In this document: one piece after another, positions 18,207 through 26,995 of the stretch | How the letters are laid out: every line of letters starts with the position of its first letter | How positions within the stretch are numbered: the stretch's first letter is position 1 | Source: an uncultured Nitrospiraceae bacterium | Lineage (GTDB): Bacteria; Nitrospirota; Thermodesulfovibrionia; Thermodesulfovibrionales; Dissulfurispiraceae | Length of the DNA: 64,000 nt | Reading direction: 5' to 3' | NCBI GenBank assembly: GCA_903822005.1 | Contig: CAIJNL010000018.1 | Coordinates: forward strand, 248,001 to 312,000 | Made by a program: the position numbers and the translations under genes | Notes under the pieces: model-generated | Seen by the model: the letters and a program-made list of their open reading frames with translations, nothing else | Databases searched by the model: none | What the model was told of the DNA's origin: nothing

Positions 18207-19961
18207 ATGAGAAAGCCTATGAAGTTTTCTGTCCTACTGGCGATCATGCTCGGAATGTTGTTGTTCGTTTCGCAGCTTGCGATTGCCAAGGAACAGGCAC
18301 AGGAGTGGGAAGTAATCAATCCCGCCGGCACTGTACAGATCAAGCAGGAGCAGCTCGCTCCGCGTATCAATACGCTCGAAGGAAAGACCATCGTCCTGCG
18401 ATGGAACGGCAAGCACAATGGCGACAACTTTCTCGACAGGATCGCGGAACTTCTGAAAGAGAAGATCCCGAGTGCAAAAGTAATCAAATTGTATGAAGTC
18501 GACAAATCAACCATAAAAATCAGCGGTTCTATGGCTGAATCGACCCGGATTGCCCAGGTAATAAAGGGACTTAAGGCCGATATAGTTATTGCCGCTCAAA
18601 CCGATTGAGGGTCCTGCACCTCATGGCTGGTGGTCGACCAGTCCCAAGTTGAAAAAGTCGGAATCCCCACAGTAACAGCATCATCTGATCAGTTTGTAGG
18701 ATTAGCTAGAAATACTGTAACAAGTCTTGGCCTTCCTGATATGGCCTTTGTAGATGTGTCCCATCCAATGGGCATGATTTCTCTTCCGGAAATACGTGCA
18801 AAGGCGGATGAGGCATTCCCGAAGATAGTTCAAATGGCTACGACGTGGAAACCCAATGTAACCGCTGTCCAGAAGATAACGCCTGCCTATCCGGCAGAAC
18901 GGATCAAATTCAAAGGCACCTATGAAGCACTCAACAAGATGTTTTATGACAAGGGCTTGTCTATCGGATTGCCGATAATACCGCCGACACCTGAAAAAGT
19001 TGCGGCAATGCTCAAGGGCACGACCCGTAAGCCTGGTGAGATAGTATGGACGGTTCCGCCTAAGATGGGGCAGCTGACAGTCGAACTCGTAGCAGCCTAC
19101 GGGGTAATGGCCGGTTCCAAACCCGAGCATATGCCTCTGCTGCTTGCAGTAGTCAAGGCTTTGAGCAGCACTGACTATGACTGGCGCGGAAGCAGCACGA
19201 CCACAGCACCGACAAACCCGATCATCATCATCAACGGACCTATTCTGGATGAACTCGGCATAGGATATTCGACCGGTGCACTCGGCGGAGAAATGCCTGT
19301 GAATATATCGGTTGGTTACTTTATCAATCTTGTCGGCGACATTATCGGCGGATCGGTTCCGCCCGAAAATGACAAGAGCACGCAAGGAAGCCGGGGAGAC
19401 CTGGTGGCTGTTGTTATAGGTGAAAATGAAAAACTGAACCCATGGAAACAGTCTTATGCAGTAGACCAGGGATTCAAGCCGACAGACAGCGTTGTGACCG
19501 CCTATTCAGCCTATATGGGCAGCAACAATGTCGACCACACCAGTGTTAAAGGTGAAGAACTGCTAAATACGCTAGCAGCCGGCCTGGCTGGTGGTGCAAG
19601 CGGTATTTCAAGCTGTCTGACTCATATGGACAGGGGCTATGCAGTTACCAACAGGGTGAAATTCGCATTTCTCTTTTTGGGACCCGAGCATGCTGATACC
19701 ATTTACAAGGATTTCCGGACCAAGAAATCTGTATCGGAATATCTTGTTAAAAAGACCGTACTGCCCTTCTGGATGTACGGACCCGATCTTTGCAAGCCGC
19801 CGAAGGAGTTCGGACCGTGGGATGCAAACACTCCTATTCCGCGTTTTACCGGGCCTGAGCAGGTCCGCTTCATTGTAACAGGCGGCCCGGGAAAACAGTC
19901 CCAGATCTGGCCGACATTTACAACCGTTACAAAGCCTGTATCGGTTATAGTCGAAAAGTAG
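18207..19961 (+). CDS. candidate selenoprotein, exported UGSC-family domain fused to large C-terminal domain; TGA at 18606-18608 proposed as Sec
   Basis: ORFs 18207..18608 and 18630..19961 are in the same frame; joined reading ...IVIAAQTD-U-GSCTSWLVVDQSQVEKVGIPTVT has the U-G-S-C motif of the UGSC (seleno)protein family; N-terminal signal peptide. Confidence 0.87.
18625..18643 (+). promoter_or_regulatory. candidate bacterial SECIS hairpin for TGA 18606-18608
   Basis: GGCTGGT-GGTCG-ACCAGTC: 7-bp stem (one G-U), GG-starting loop ~24 nt after the TGA. Confidence 0.7.
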
Positions 19962-19980
19962 TAGCATTCAAGGCTAAAGG

Positions 19981-20017
19981 ACTGAACGGGATATCCCCTT
20001 GGGCTATCCCGTTCAGT
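19981..20017. terminator. strong inverted repeat/terminator-like hairpin between UGSC gene and its paralog
   Basis: ACTGAACGGGATA TCCCCTTGGGC TATCCCGTTCAGT, 13-bp perfect stem; downstream tract is A-rich, so intrinsic + strand termination is uncertain. Confidence 0.55.
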
Positions 20018-20066
20018 CAATAAAAAATAGTCAAATAATCCCGTTCCAGCTAAAATAAAGATACCC

Positions 20067-21359
20067 ATGCGAAAAATATTATTTCTGATTATATTAATTC
20101 TTTCCGCATTATTAAACCTTTCGATAGTACTTGCTGCTGATCAGCAGAAAACGTCATACGAGAATGTGCATAACCCTGCGGGCGTCAGGATTGATGGTGT
20201 ATATGTGGACAGGCTGCTGAAGAAATCGATGGCAGATATGGGCATAAAAGAGCCGCGGCTTGCAGGCGAATTTCCCGATGCCACAGTCGAAAAAATAGCG
20301 GTCCACGGAGATTCCTTTTCTGAAATTAACGAACTTTTTTACAGGCGCGGCTGGACTGACGGGCTGCCTATAGTGCCGCCTACGGCCGAAAGAGTAAAGC
20401 AGATGCTGGTCGGGGCAGACCTCTTCCCGGATTATCTTGTTGCTGTTCTCGATCCGATGGGAGGCCAGGCAACCATCGAAAAGATCGCGGTCAATGCTGT
20501 CATGGCCGGGTGTGAGCCTGCACATATGCCAATACTCATAGCCGCAGTGGAGGCCATTTCAAAACCTGAGGCAGACCTGCGCGGGGTATCCACAACAACT
20601 AACCCCGACATCCCGATGCTAATTGTCAGCGGCCCGATAGTGGGACAGGCGGGCATAAATGCCGGCACTAATACGCTGGGAAGGGGAACCAAGGCCAATG
20701 CTACGATCGGGCGAGCACTTCATCTCATAATTCAGAATATAGGCGGCAGCTGGACTGGGGTAACTGACATGTCCGCTATAGGCCAGCCCGGAGAATTCTC
20801 GATGATGATGGCTGAAAACGTGCCCGCAAGTCCCTGGGGGCCTCTTCATGTTGAACTAGGGTTTCCGAAGGCAGCTAATGTGGTTATAGTATTGTCGGCC
20901 GAAGGCACGCATAATATTCTGGGCATCGGGATAAGCTCAGAACAATTTTTAAAATTGGTTGCAAGCCATATCGCTGGTCTTGACCGGGCATACAGGTCCA
21001 CCTTTCTGCTGGTAATAGCGACTGACACGGCTGCAATGCTCGCGCGTGAAGGATGGGACAGAAAAAAGATGATCGACTTTATCAAGACGCATGCCATAAT
21101 GCCTTTTCCGAAGTACAAAGAACTGTTCATTGATTCCGGCCGGGCGCGGCGGCATGAAGTGCCTGCATGGGTCTTTGCAAACAAAGACGTCAATGCAATG
21201 ATCCCGGTTCCTTTTTTCGATCATTTCCTTATTATGGTTGCCGGAGGCACCGGAGAAAAGAGCATGCTTATTCCTGTATGGAGTGCCTCAAGGCCTGTTG
21301 GCAAAGAGATTCGCCTTCCTTCTTTCTGGGAAGAGCTGCTCCAGGTAACTACGAACTGA
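20067..21359 (+). CDS. exported paralog of the C-terminal domain of the UGSC fusion protein
   Basis: Signal peptide; NELFYRRGWTDGLPIVPPTAERVKQML vs NKMFYDKGLSIGLPIIPPTPEKVAAML in 18207..19961; shared VMAGCEPAHMPILIAAVEAI / VMAGSKPEHMPLLLAVVKAL and RGVSTTTNP / RGSSTTTAP. Confidence 0.8.
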   Translation: MRKILFLIILILSALLNLSIVLAADQQKTSYENVHNPAGVRIDGVYVDRLLKKSMADMGIKEPRLAGEFPDATVEKIAVHGDSFSEINELFYRRGWTDGLPIVPPTAERVKQMLVGADLFPDYLVAVLDPMGGQATIEKIAVNAVMAGCEPAHMPILIAAVEAISKPEADLRGVSTTTNPDIPMLIVSGPIVGQAGINAGTNTLGRGTKANATIGRALHLIIQNIGGSWTGVTDMSAIGQPGEFSMMMAENVPASPWGPLHVELGFPKAANVVIVLSAEGTHNILGIGISSEQFLKLVASHIAGLDRAYRSTFLLVIATDTAAMLAREGWDRKKMIDFIKTHAIMPFPKYKELFIDSGRARRHEVPAWVFANKDVNAMIPVPFFDHFLIMVAGGTGEKSMLIPVWSASRPVGKEIRLPSFWEELLQVTTN

Positions 21360-21412
21360 AAGGATAATTTCATGATTTCGCGCTGTTTTCCTGAAGATTA
21401 AGTTGCTTAAAT

Positions 21413-21441
21413 AAAAAAGAGGGCAAATGTCCTCTTTTTTT
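21413..21441 (+). terminator. intrinsic terminator
   Basis: AAAAAAGAGG-GCAAATGT-CCTCTTTTTT stem with T tract after CDS 20067..21359. Confidence 0.8.
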
Positions 21442-21479
21442 ATTTATACTATAATATGTTTCCCACGGGGGTACATGCC

Positions 21480-21992
21480 ATGAATAGATTATTTCGATTG
21501 CTCGCCATATTACTCACCGGCTGTGTCGGAATACCGGAAGGCATTACCCCTGTTGATAATTTCAAATTAGATAAATACCTTGGAACCTGGTACGAAATCG
21601 CGAGGCTTAATCATTCTTTTGAGGAAGGGCTCACAAGGGTAACCGCAAATTACGAATTGATGGAAGACGGGGGCGTTCGTGTCATTAATAGCGGATATTC
21701 TGCTGTCAGTAATAAATGGAAACAAGCCCAGGGCAAGGCGTACTTTGTCAGGGGATCAGATCAGGGTTACCTTAAGGTTTCTTTCTTTGGACCATTTTAT
21801 GGAGCTTACATTGTATTTGACCTTGATCGTGACAATTATCAGTATGCCCTTGTGTGCGGGCCAGACAAATCTTATCTCTGGCTCCTTGCCAGGACCCCCC
21901 ATATAGATGAAACCATCAGGCTACGCCTTATAGCAGAGGCTAAAGTATTGGGTTTTGACACAAGTAAGCTGATATCTGTGAGTCACGAATGA
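21480..21992 (+). CDS. lipocalin family outer membrane lipoprotein, Blc-like
   Basis: Lipobox LLTGC; NFKLDKYLGTWYEIARLNHSFEEGLTRVTANY GxW lipocalin motif. Confidence 0.9.
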   Translation: MNRLFRLLAILLTGCVGIPEGITPVDNFKLDKYLGTWYEIARLNHSFEEGLTRVTANYELMEDGGVRVINSGYSAVSNKWKQAQGKAYFVRGSDQGYLKVSFFGPFYGAYIVFDLDRDNYQYALVCGPDKSYLWLLARTPHIDETIRLRLIAEAKVLGFDTSKLISVSHE

Positions 21993-22062
21993 AATCACGA
22001 TTACTAAATACTGCGGTTGCCATAGGGGCAGCTTAATTCTTACTCTGAGCAGGAGAACGCCA

Positions 22063-22728
22063 ATGGACGAATCTATCAGGGCAACAGCAAGGGAACTAGC
22101 TAACCAATATTTAGCCAGGGGAGACGCGTTCGGCTGGTTTGAGGAACTCTATAAGCGAGCCAAGGACGATGCTGCGGTTGTTCCTTGGGCAGATTTGAGG
22201 CCTAATCCCAATCTGGTTGCCTGGCTTAATGATCACAATACTGACGGAGTGGGAAAGAGGGCGCTCAAAATAGGCTGCGGACTGGGAGACGATGCGGAGG
22301 AACTGGCGAGGCGGGGCTTTGAAACAACGGCCTTTGATATATCCCATTCGGCAATAGCCTGGTGCCATCGCCGATTTCCGGCTTCACCTGTTCGTTATGT
22401 GATAGAGGACCTGTTTTCAGCACCTGATAACTGGCGACATACCTTCGATTTTATTGTTGAATCGTATACTTTGCAGGTTTTGCCTTCAAAATTACAGCTT
22501 AAAGCAATGCAAGAAATTGCCGGTTTTCTGAAACCAGACGGCATCCTGCTGGTCATTTCGAGGGGAAGAGATCTTACTGAGCCTGAAGGCAAGATGCCCT
22601 GGCCTCTGAAAAAAGAGGACTTGAACGGGTTCCTCGCCTGCGGTCTTTCCGAAGTCGCCTTCGAAAACTATCTGGATAATGAAGAGCCGCCTGTCCGCCG
22701 TTTCAGAGTCGTTTACACCAGAGGATAA
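22063..22728 (+). CDS. class I SAM-dependent methyltransferase
   Basis: ALKIGCGLGDDAEELARRGFETTAFDISHSAIAWCHRRFP motif I/II. Confidence 0.88.
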   Translation: MDESIRATARELANQYLARGDAFGWFEELYKRAKDDAAVVPWADLRPNPNLVAWLNDHNTDGVGKRALKIGCGLGDDAEELARRGFETTAFDISHSAIAWCHRRFPASPVRYVIEDLFSAPDNWRHTFDFIVESYTLQVLPSKLQLKAMQEIAGFLKPDGILLVISRGRDLTEPEGKMPWPLKKEDLNGFLACGLSEVAFENYLDNEEPPVRRFRVVYTRG

Positions 22729-22974
22729 TATACTGGCCGTCGAGGAAGAGGTTGACATATTCATCTGCCTTTTGTTGTTTGACGTTTCATGTGCAAGATT
22801 GATAAACTCCCATTAAGATTCGTCCGGTCTATCTGGAGAGGCTATTGAACCTTTTAAGTACGGATGATCAAAAGGCGGTAAGGGGGGCGCCTTTGTAAAG
22901 GATATTCCGGTATTTCATTGAGAAGAAAAACAGGCTTTAGCATCCATCAATAATCATACGCGGGGAGGTAGTCA

Positions 22975-24006
22975 GTGAAAACCAATCGCAGAGACTTTCT
23001 GAAATTCGCCGGTGCAGCTTTAGTTGCGGGCGCGGCCGGCACCATGCTGACAGGCAGTGACGCATTGGCTGGCGCAGGTCTTGGAGCAGGGGGTAAGGTT
23101 AAACAGGGAGAGCCGCCGAAAGGAATGACCTTTCTTACCATCAGCAAAAACGGAGAATACAGTCTTGGCGTCAAAACCAATAAAGGCATTCTCGATGTCA
23201 AGGCAGCATCTGCGCTGTTCAAAAAGAAAGTACCAACTACTATTGACGATGTAATACAGGGCGGAGACCAGGGACTGACGGCACTGGTTAAAACTGCGCT
23301 CAAAAGCGATAAAGCAAAGGGCGTATTCCTCGAAGAAAGCAAGATACAGTTTGGCCCGTGTGTTACAAACCCTGAAAAGATCCTTATGCTCGGGTTCAAC
23401 TATCGTCAACATGCGATGGAGACCGGCACACCTATTCCCACATCCCCGGTTCTGTTCACGAAGACGAATAACACACTTAATTGCCATAACGGTACTATCA
23501 AACTGCCAACCCATGTGGGCACCAAGTTTGACCATGAGGTAGAACTGGTAGTAGTCATGGGCAAGACGGCATACAGGGTCAGCGAACAGGATGCCCTGAA
23601 ATATGTGTTCGGCTATTGCACCGGCAATGATTTCAGTGCGCGCGACCTGCAGCGGAAGACCAGCCAGTTCCTGCTCGGCAAAAACTCTGACGGTTTTGCC
23701 CCTATCGGCCCATACCTGGTCACTGCAGACCAGATCCCTGATCCTAACAATCTCAAACTTGAGTGCTATATTAACGGTGAGCGCCGCCAGTCCAATAACA
23801 CCAAGGATATGATCTTCAATGTAGCAACAATTATTAGCTACGCCTCGCAGCACTGGACGCTGAAGCCGGGCGATATGTTCTTCACCGGCACGCCCGAAGG
23901 AGTGATCTTCGGCAAACCGGTTGACAAGCAGGTATGGCTAAAGGCCGGCGACAAGGTAACAACCGTAGTCGAAAAACTTGGGGAGCTGAAATTCTCTCTG
24001 ACCTAA
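22975..24006 (+). CDS. fumarylacetoacetate hydrolase family protein with Tat signal peptide (GTG start)
   Basis: RRDFLKFAGAALVAGAAG twin-arginine leader; C-terminal FAH fold FDHEVELVVVMGK, YCTGNDFSARDLQ, GDMFFTGTPEGVIFG. Confidence 0.88.
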   Translation: MKTNRRDFLKFAGAALVAGAAGTMLTGSDALAGAGLGAGGKVKQGEPPKGMTFLTISKNGEYSLGVKTNKGILDVKAASALFKKKVPTTIDDVIQGGDQGLTALVKTALKSDKAKGVFLEESKIQFGPCVTNPEKILMLGFNYRQHAMETGTPIPTSPVLFTKTNNTLNCHNGTIKLPTHVGTKFDHEVELVVVMGKTAYRVSEQDALKYVFGYCTGNDFSARDLQRKTSQFLLGKNSDGFAPIGPYLVTADQIPDPNNLKLECYINGERRQSNNTKDMIFNVATIISYASQHWTLKPGDMFFTGTPEGVIFGKPVDKQVWLKAGDKVTTVVEKLGELKFSLT

Positions 24007-24016
24007 ACCGGGACGG

Positions 24017-24046
24017 AAAAAAGGGCGGGGGAACCCGCCTTTTTTC
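24017..24046 (+). terminator. intrinsic terminator
   Basis: AAAAAAGGGCGGGGGAACCCGCCTTTTTTC hairpin with T tract. Confidence 0.85.
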
Positions 24047-24063
24047 TACTGAGCGCATAGACA

Positions 24064-24465
24064 ATGCATCCCTGTAAAGAATTTCCTTCTGATGAACTTC
24101 TGCTTGCCATTGCCCAGTTTAACAGGGGTGACTGGTTTGAGTGTCACGAGACCCTGGAAGAACTCTGGATGGGCGAGCATGGAGAGATGCGGAGCTTTTA
24201 CCAGGGGATACTGCAGATTTCGGTTGCTATGCACCATTGGGCTAATGGAAATTTTGAGGGGGCGATTGCCCTTCTTAAAAGCGGGGCCGATTATCTGCGC
24301 AATGTGCGGTCAGTATGCAGGCAGATTGATGTGACAGGTTTTGTGGCTGCCGCTGACAGTTTCAGAAAAGCGCTTGACGGCCTGGGCAAAGAGAGGATGG
24401 CTGAATTGGACCCATCACTTATGCCTCCCATACAAACAGTTCCCGTGGAAATTGATAAGGACTAA
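24064..24465 (+). CDS. DUF309 domain-containing protein
   Basis: FNRGDWFECHETLEELWMGEHGEMRSFYQGILQISVAMHHWANGNFEGAIALLKSG. Confidence 0.85.
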   Translation: MHPCKEFPSDELLLAIAQFNRGDWFECHETLEELWMGEHGEMRSFYQGILQISVAMHHWANGNFEGAIALLKSGADYLRNVRSVCRQIDVTGFVAAADSFRKALDGLGKERMAELDPSLMPPIQTVPVEIDKD

Positions 24466-24482
24466 GGCGGCAAAAGTATTCG

Positions 24483-25115
24483 TTAACTCTCTTCCCTGCG
24501 GACTACTATAAGGTTTCTGATCATCTGCTGACAGGGCAGGTTTACAGGCATGACCTCCACACGATATGGAGCCTGTACCCCCTGCAATTCATCCTCGTAC
24601 TTCGGCCCTTTGCTCATTATCAGTATGCCTTCGTTCTTAATGAGATGCCCGGCTTTTTTAAGCATGTCCGCTATGCTGAAGGTCGCCCTCGTTACTACAA
24701 CGTCAAACTGCCTGTCTTCGACCTCTTCGGCCCTGCTTTCTATGATCTCGATGTCCCGCAGGCAGAGGAGCCTCCTCATCTGCCTTAGAAAGGCGCTTTT
24801 TTTCCGGGCCGGTTCAAGCAAGGTGTACGCGATGTCTTTCCTTACAAGCGCGATGGGCAGGCCCGGAAATCCGCCTCCGCTGCCGACATCACATAGATTC
24901 TGTATATCCGGTGGTATCGCTTTGAGATAAATAAGAGAATCAAGAAAGTGCTTGCCGACTATTTCGCTTTCGTCTGTTATCGAAGTTATATTATGGATCC
25001 TGTTCCATTTTTTCAGTTCCCGCAGGTAGAGCTCAAAGGCCGCTATTGTCTCGTCCTTTGACTCAAGCCCGAGTTCAAGGAGTCCTGCCTTCAGGGTTTC
25101 GCCGTTCTTCTCCAA
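24483..25115 (-). CDS. rsmG: 16S rRNA (guanine(527)-N(7))-methyltransferase RsmG
   Basis: LCDVGSGGGFPGLPIALVRKDIAYTLLEPARKKSAFLRQ; overlaps mnmG. Confidence 0.95.
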   Translation of the reverse strand: MEKNGETLKAGLLELGLESKDETIAAFELYLRELKKWNRIHNITSITDESEIVGKHFLDSLIYLKAIPPDIQNLCDVGSGGGFPGLPIALVRKDIAYTLLEPARKKSAFLRQMRRLLCLRDIEIIESRAEEVEDRQFDVVVTRATFSIADMLKKAGHLIKNEGILIMSKGPKYEDELQGVQAPYRVEVMPVNLPCQQMIRNLIVVRREES

Positions 25116-26977
25116 AATCCTTCCACCGCCACAAGTATTATCGAGACCGCCGCAGGGGTTATGCCGGGTATGCGCAAGGCCTGGCCTATAGTCTCGGGCC
25201 GCACTTCAGTCAATTTCTCGACGATCTCACGCGACAGACCCGGTGTCGCTTTATAATCGAATTTTTCCGGAATTTTCTTCAATTCGTATTTCTTCAGTTT
25301 TGCCGCTACCTCGACTTGTCTCTGAATATAACCTTCGTATTTCACATTAATTTCTACCAGCTGTTCGATTTCTTGCGAAAGTACGGATGAGGCAGGGGCC
25401 TTCTCCCTGATAAAAGGATACTTGACCTCCGGCCGCTTCAGCAATTTTTCGAGCAGTGTATCTTCTGTGATAGCTGTCGTGCCGAGGGCTTCAAGAGAGT
25501 CATTTAGTTCCAGGCCCGGTTTGATGCGCTCCGTTCTGAGCCTTATCAATTCTTCATCGAGAAGCGCTTTCCTTTCCCTGAACTTTTCTATCATCGACCC
25601 GGAAATGAGCCCTATTTCGTGTCCTTTTTCCATCAGCCTGAAATCAGCATTGTCATTGCGAAGGAGCAGCCTGTACTCGGCCCTTGATGTGAACATGCGG
25701 TATGGCTCTCGCGTTCCCTTCGTGACGAGATCGTCAATCAGGACACCTATGTATGCCTCTTCTCTGCCCAGAATAAACGGTTCCATGCCCTTCAGTTTCA
25801 TTGCTGCGTTTATTCCGGCCATCAGGCCCTGGGCAGCCGCTTCCTCATACCCTGAAGTGCCGTTTATCTGTCCGGCAAGGAAAAGCCCCTCCACTGCCTT
25901 TGTTTCGAGACTATGTTTTACCTGGGTTGGATAGACAAAATCGTACTCGATGGCATATGCGGGCCGCATTATAACAGCATCTTCAAGCCCGGCAATGCTC
26001 CTGACCAGCCTTACCTGGATATCATACGGCAGACTCGTCGAGATTCCGTTGGCATAATACTCGGCAGTCTCGAGCCCTTCAGGCTCAAGAAAGACCTGGT
26101 GCCGCTCTTTTTCAGAAAACCTGACAATCTTGTCTTCTATAGAAGGACAGTAACGCGGGCCAATGCCCTGTATCTTGCCGCTGTACAGCGGCGACCGGTC
26201 GAGGCCGCTTCTGATTATCTCGTGGGTTGCAGGATTGGTATAAGTTATATAACAGGGCAGCTGCGGGTTTGTTATCTTCTGCGTCGAATAGGAAAAAGGC
26301 GATGGAGGCTCATCACCGTATTGAGGCACCGTCTTTGAAAAATCTATGCTGCGCGCATCAAGCCTTGGCGGGGTGCCGGTTTTCAGACGCCCGAGTTTAA
26401 AACCCTGCAAAGCCAGGGAATCGGAAAGGCCCACTGAGGCGAACTCCCCGGCGCGGCCTGCCTGAAAGTTGTCGAGTCCGATATGAATCAGCCCCTTCAG
26501 AAAAGTACCGGTAGTTATGATAACAGCCATGGCGCCATAGGATATGCCGAGGGAATTTGTTACACCTCTTATCCTGCCATCTTCTGTGACGATCTTTTCG
26601 ATCATGGCCTGTTTTAAGACCAGGTTCTGCTGGGTCTCAAGGGTCGCCTTCATTATGCCCCTGTACATCGCCCTGTCGGCCTGCGCCCTCAGGGACCATA
26701 CTGCCGGGCCTTTGGACAGATTTAGCATCCTGAACTGAATTCCCGCTTTATCAGTAATATGCGCCATTTCTCCGCCAAGGGCATCAATCTCGCGCACGAG
26801 ATGACCTTTGGCGAGCCCTCCGATTGCGGGATTGCATGACAGCTGCGCGATGGTATCGAGATTAATCGTAAACAGGCAGGTACTCAGTCCCAGGCGTGCT
26901 GCAGCCAATGCTGCCTCGCATCCGGCATGGCCGGCGCCGACGACTATGACATCAAAATCTTGCTCTTTAAACTGCAT
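25091..26977 (-). CDS. mnmG: tRNA uridine-5-carboxymethylaminomethyl(34) synthesis enzyme MnmG
   Basis: FDVIVVGAGHAGCEAALAAARLG, SCNPAIGGLAKGHLVREIDALGGEM, NGTSGYEEAAAQG. Confidence 0.97.
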   Translation of the reverse strand: MQFKEQDFDVIVVGAGHAGCEAALAAARLGLSTCLFTINLDTIAQLSCNPAIGGLAKGHLVREIDALGGEMAHITDKAGIQFRMLNLSKGPAVWSLRAQADRAMYRGIMKATLETQQNLVLKQAMIEKIVTEDGRIRGVTNSLGISYGAMAVIITTGTFLKGLIHIGLDNFQAGRAGEFASVGLSDSLALQGFKLGRLKTGTPPRLDARSIDFSKTVPQYGDEPPSPFSYSTQKITNPQLPCYITYTNPATHEIIRSGLDRSPLYSGKIQGIGPRYCPSIEDKIVRFSEKERHQVFLEPEGLETAEYYANGISTSLPYDIQVRLVRSIAGLEDAVIMRPAYAIEYDFVYPTQVKHSLETKAVEGLFLAGQINGTSGYEEAAAQGLMAGINAAMKLKGMEPFILGREEAYIGVLIDDLVTKGTREPYRMFTSRAEYRLLLRNDNADFRLMEKGHEIGLISGSMIEKFRERKALLDEELIRLRTERIKPGLELNDSLEALGTTAITEDTLLEKLLKRPEVKYPFIREKAPASSVLSQEIEQLVEINVKYEGYIQRQVEVAAKLKKYELKKIPEKFDYKATPGLSREIVEKLTEVRPETIGQALRIPGITPAAVSIILVAVEGFWRRTAKP

Positions 26978-26995
26978 TGTATTATTATAGCATTA

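Noticed and set aside
17402-18514. 370-aa antisense ORF on the - strand across the DUF1573 and UGSC genes
   Set aside because: Low-complexity Ser/Thr/Leu composition with no motif; the + strand has signal peptides, family motifs and correct spacing when the TGAs are read through
17652-18608. The two TGA codons as ordinary pseudogene stops or a genome-wide TGA reassignment
   Set aside because: Both fall exactly at expected Cys/Sec positions with downstream hairpins, while many other CDSs here end in TGA (e.g. 9869, 16189), so TGA is normally a stop
18702-19385. 227-aa antisense ORF opposite the UGSC fusion gene
   Set aside because: Cys/Arg-rich antisense composition with no domain features
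23020-23853. 277-aa antisense ORF opposite the FAH family gene
   Set aside because: No recognisable motif; + strand gene is strongly supported
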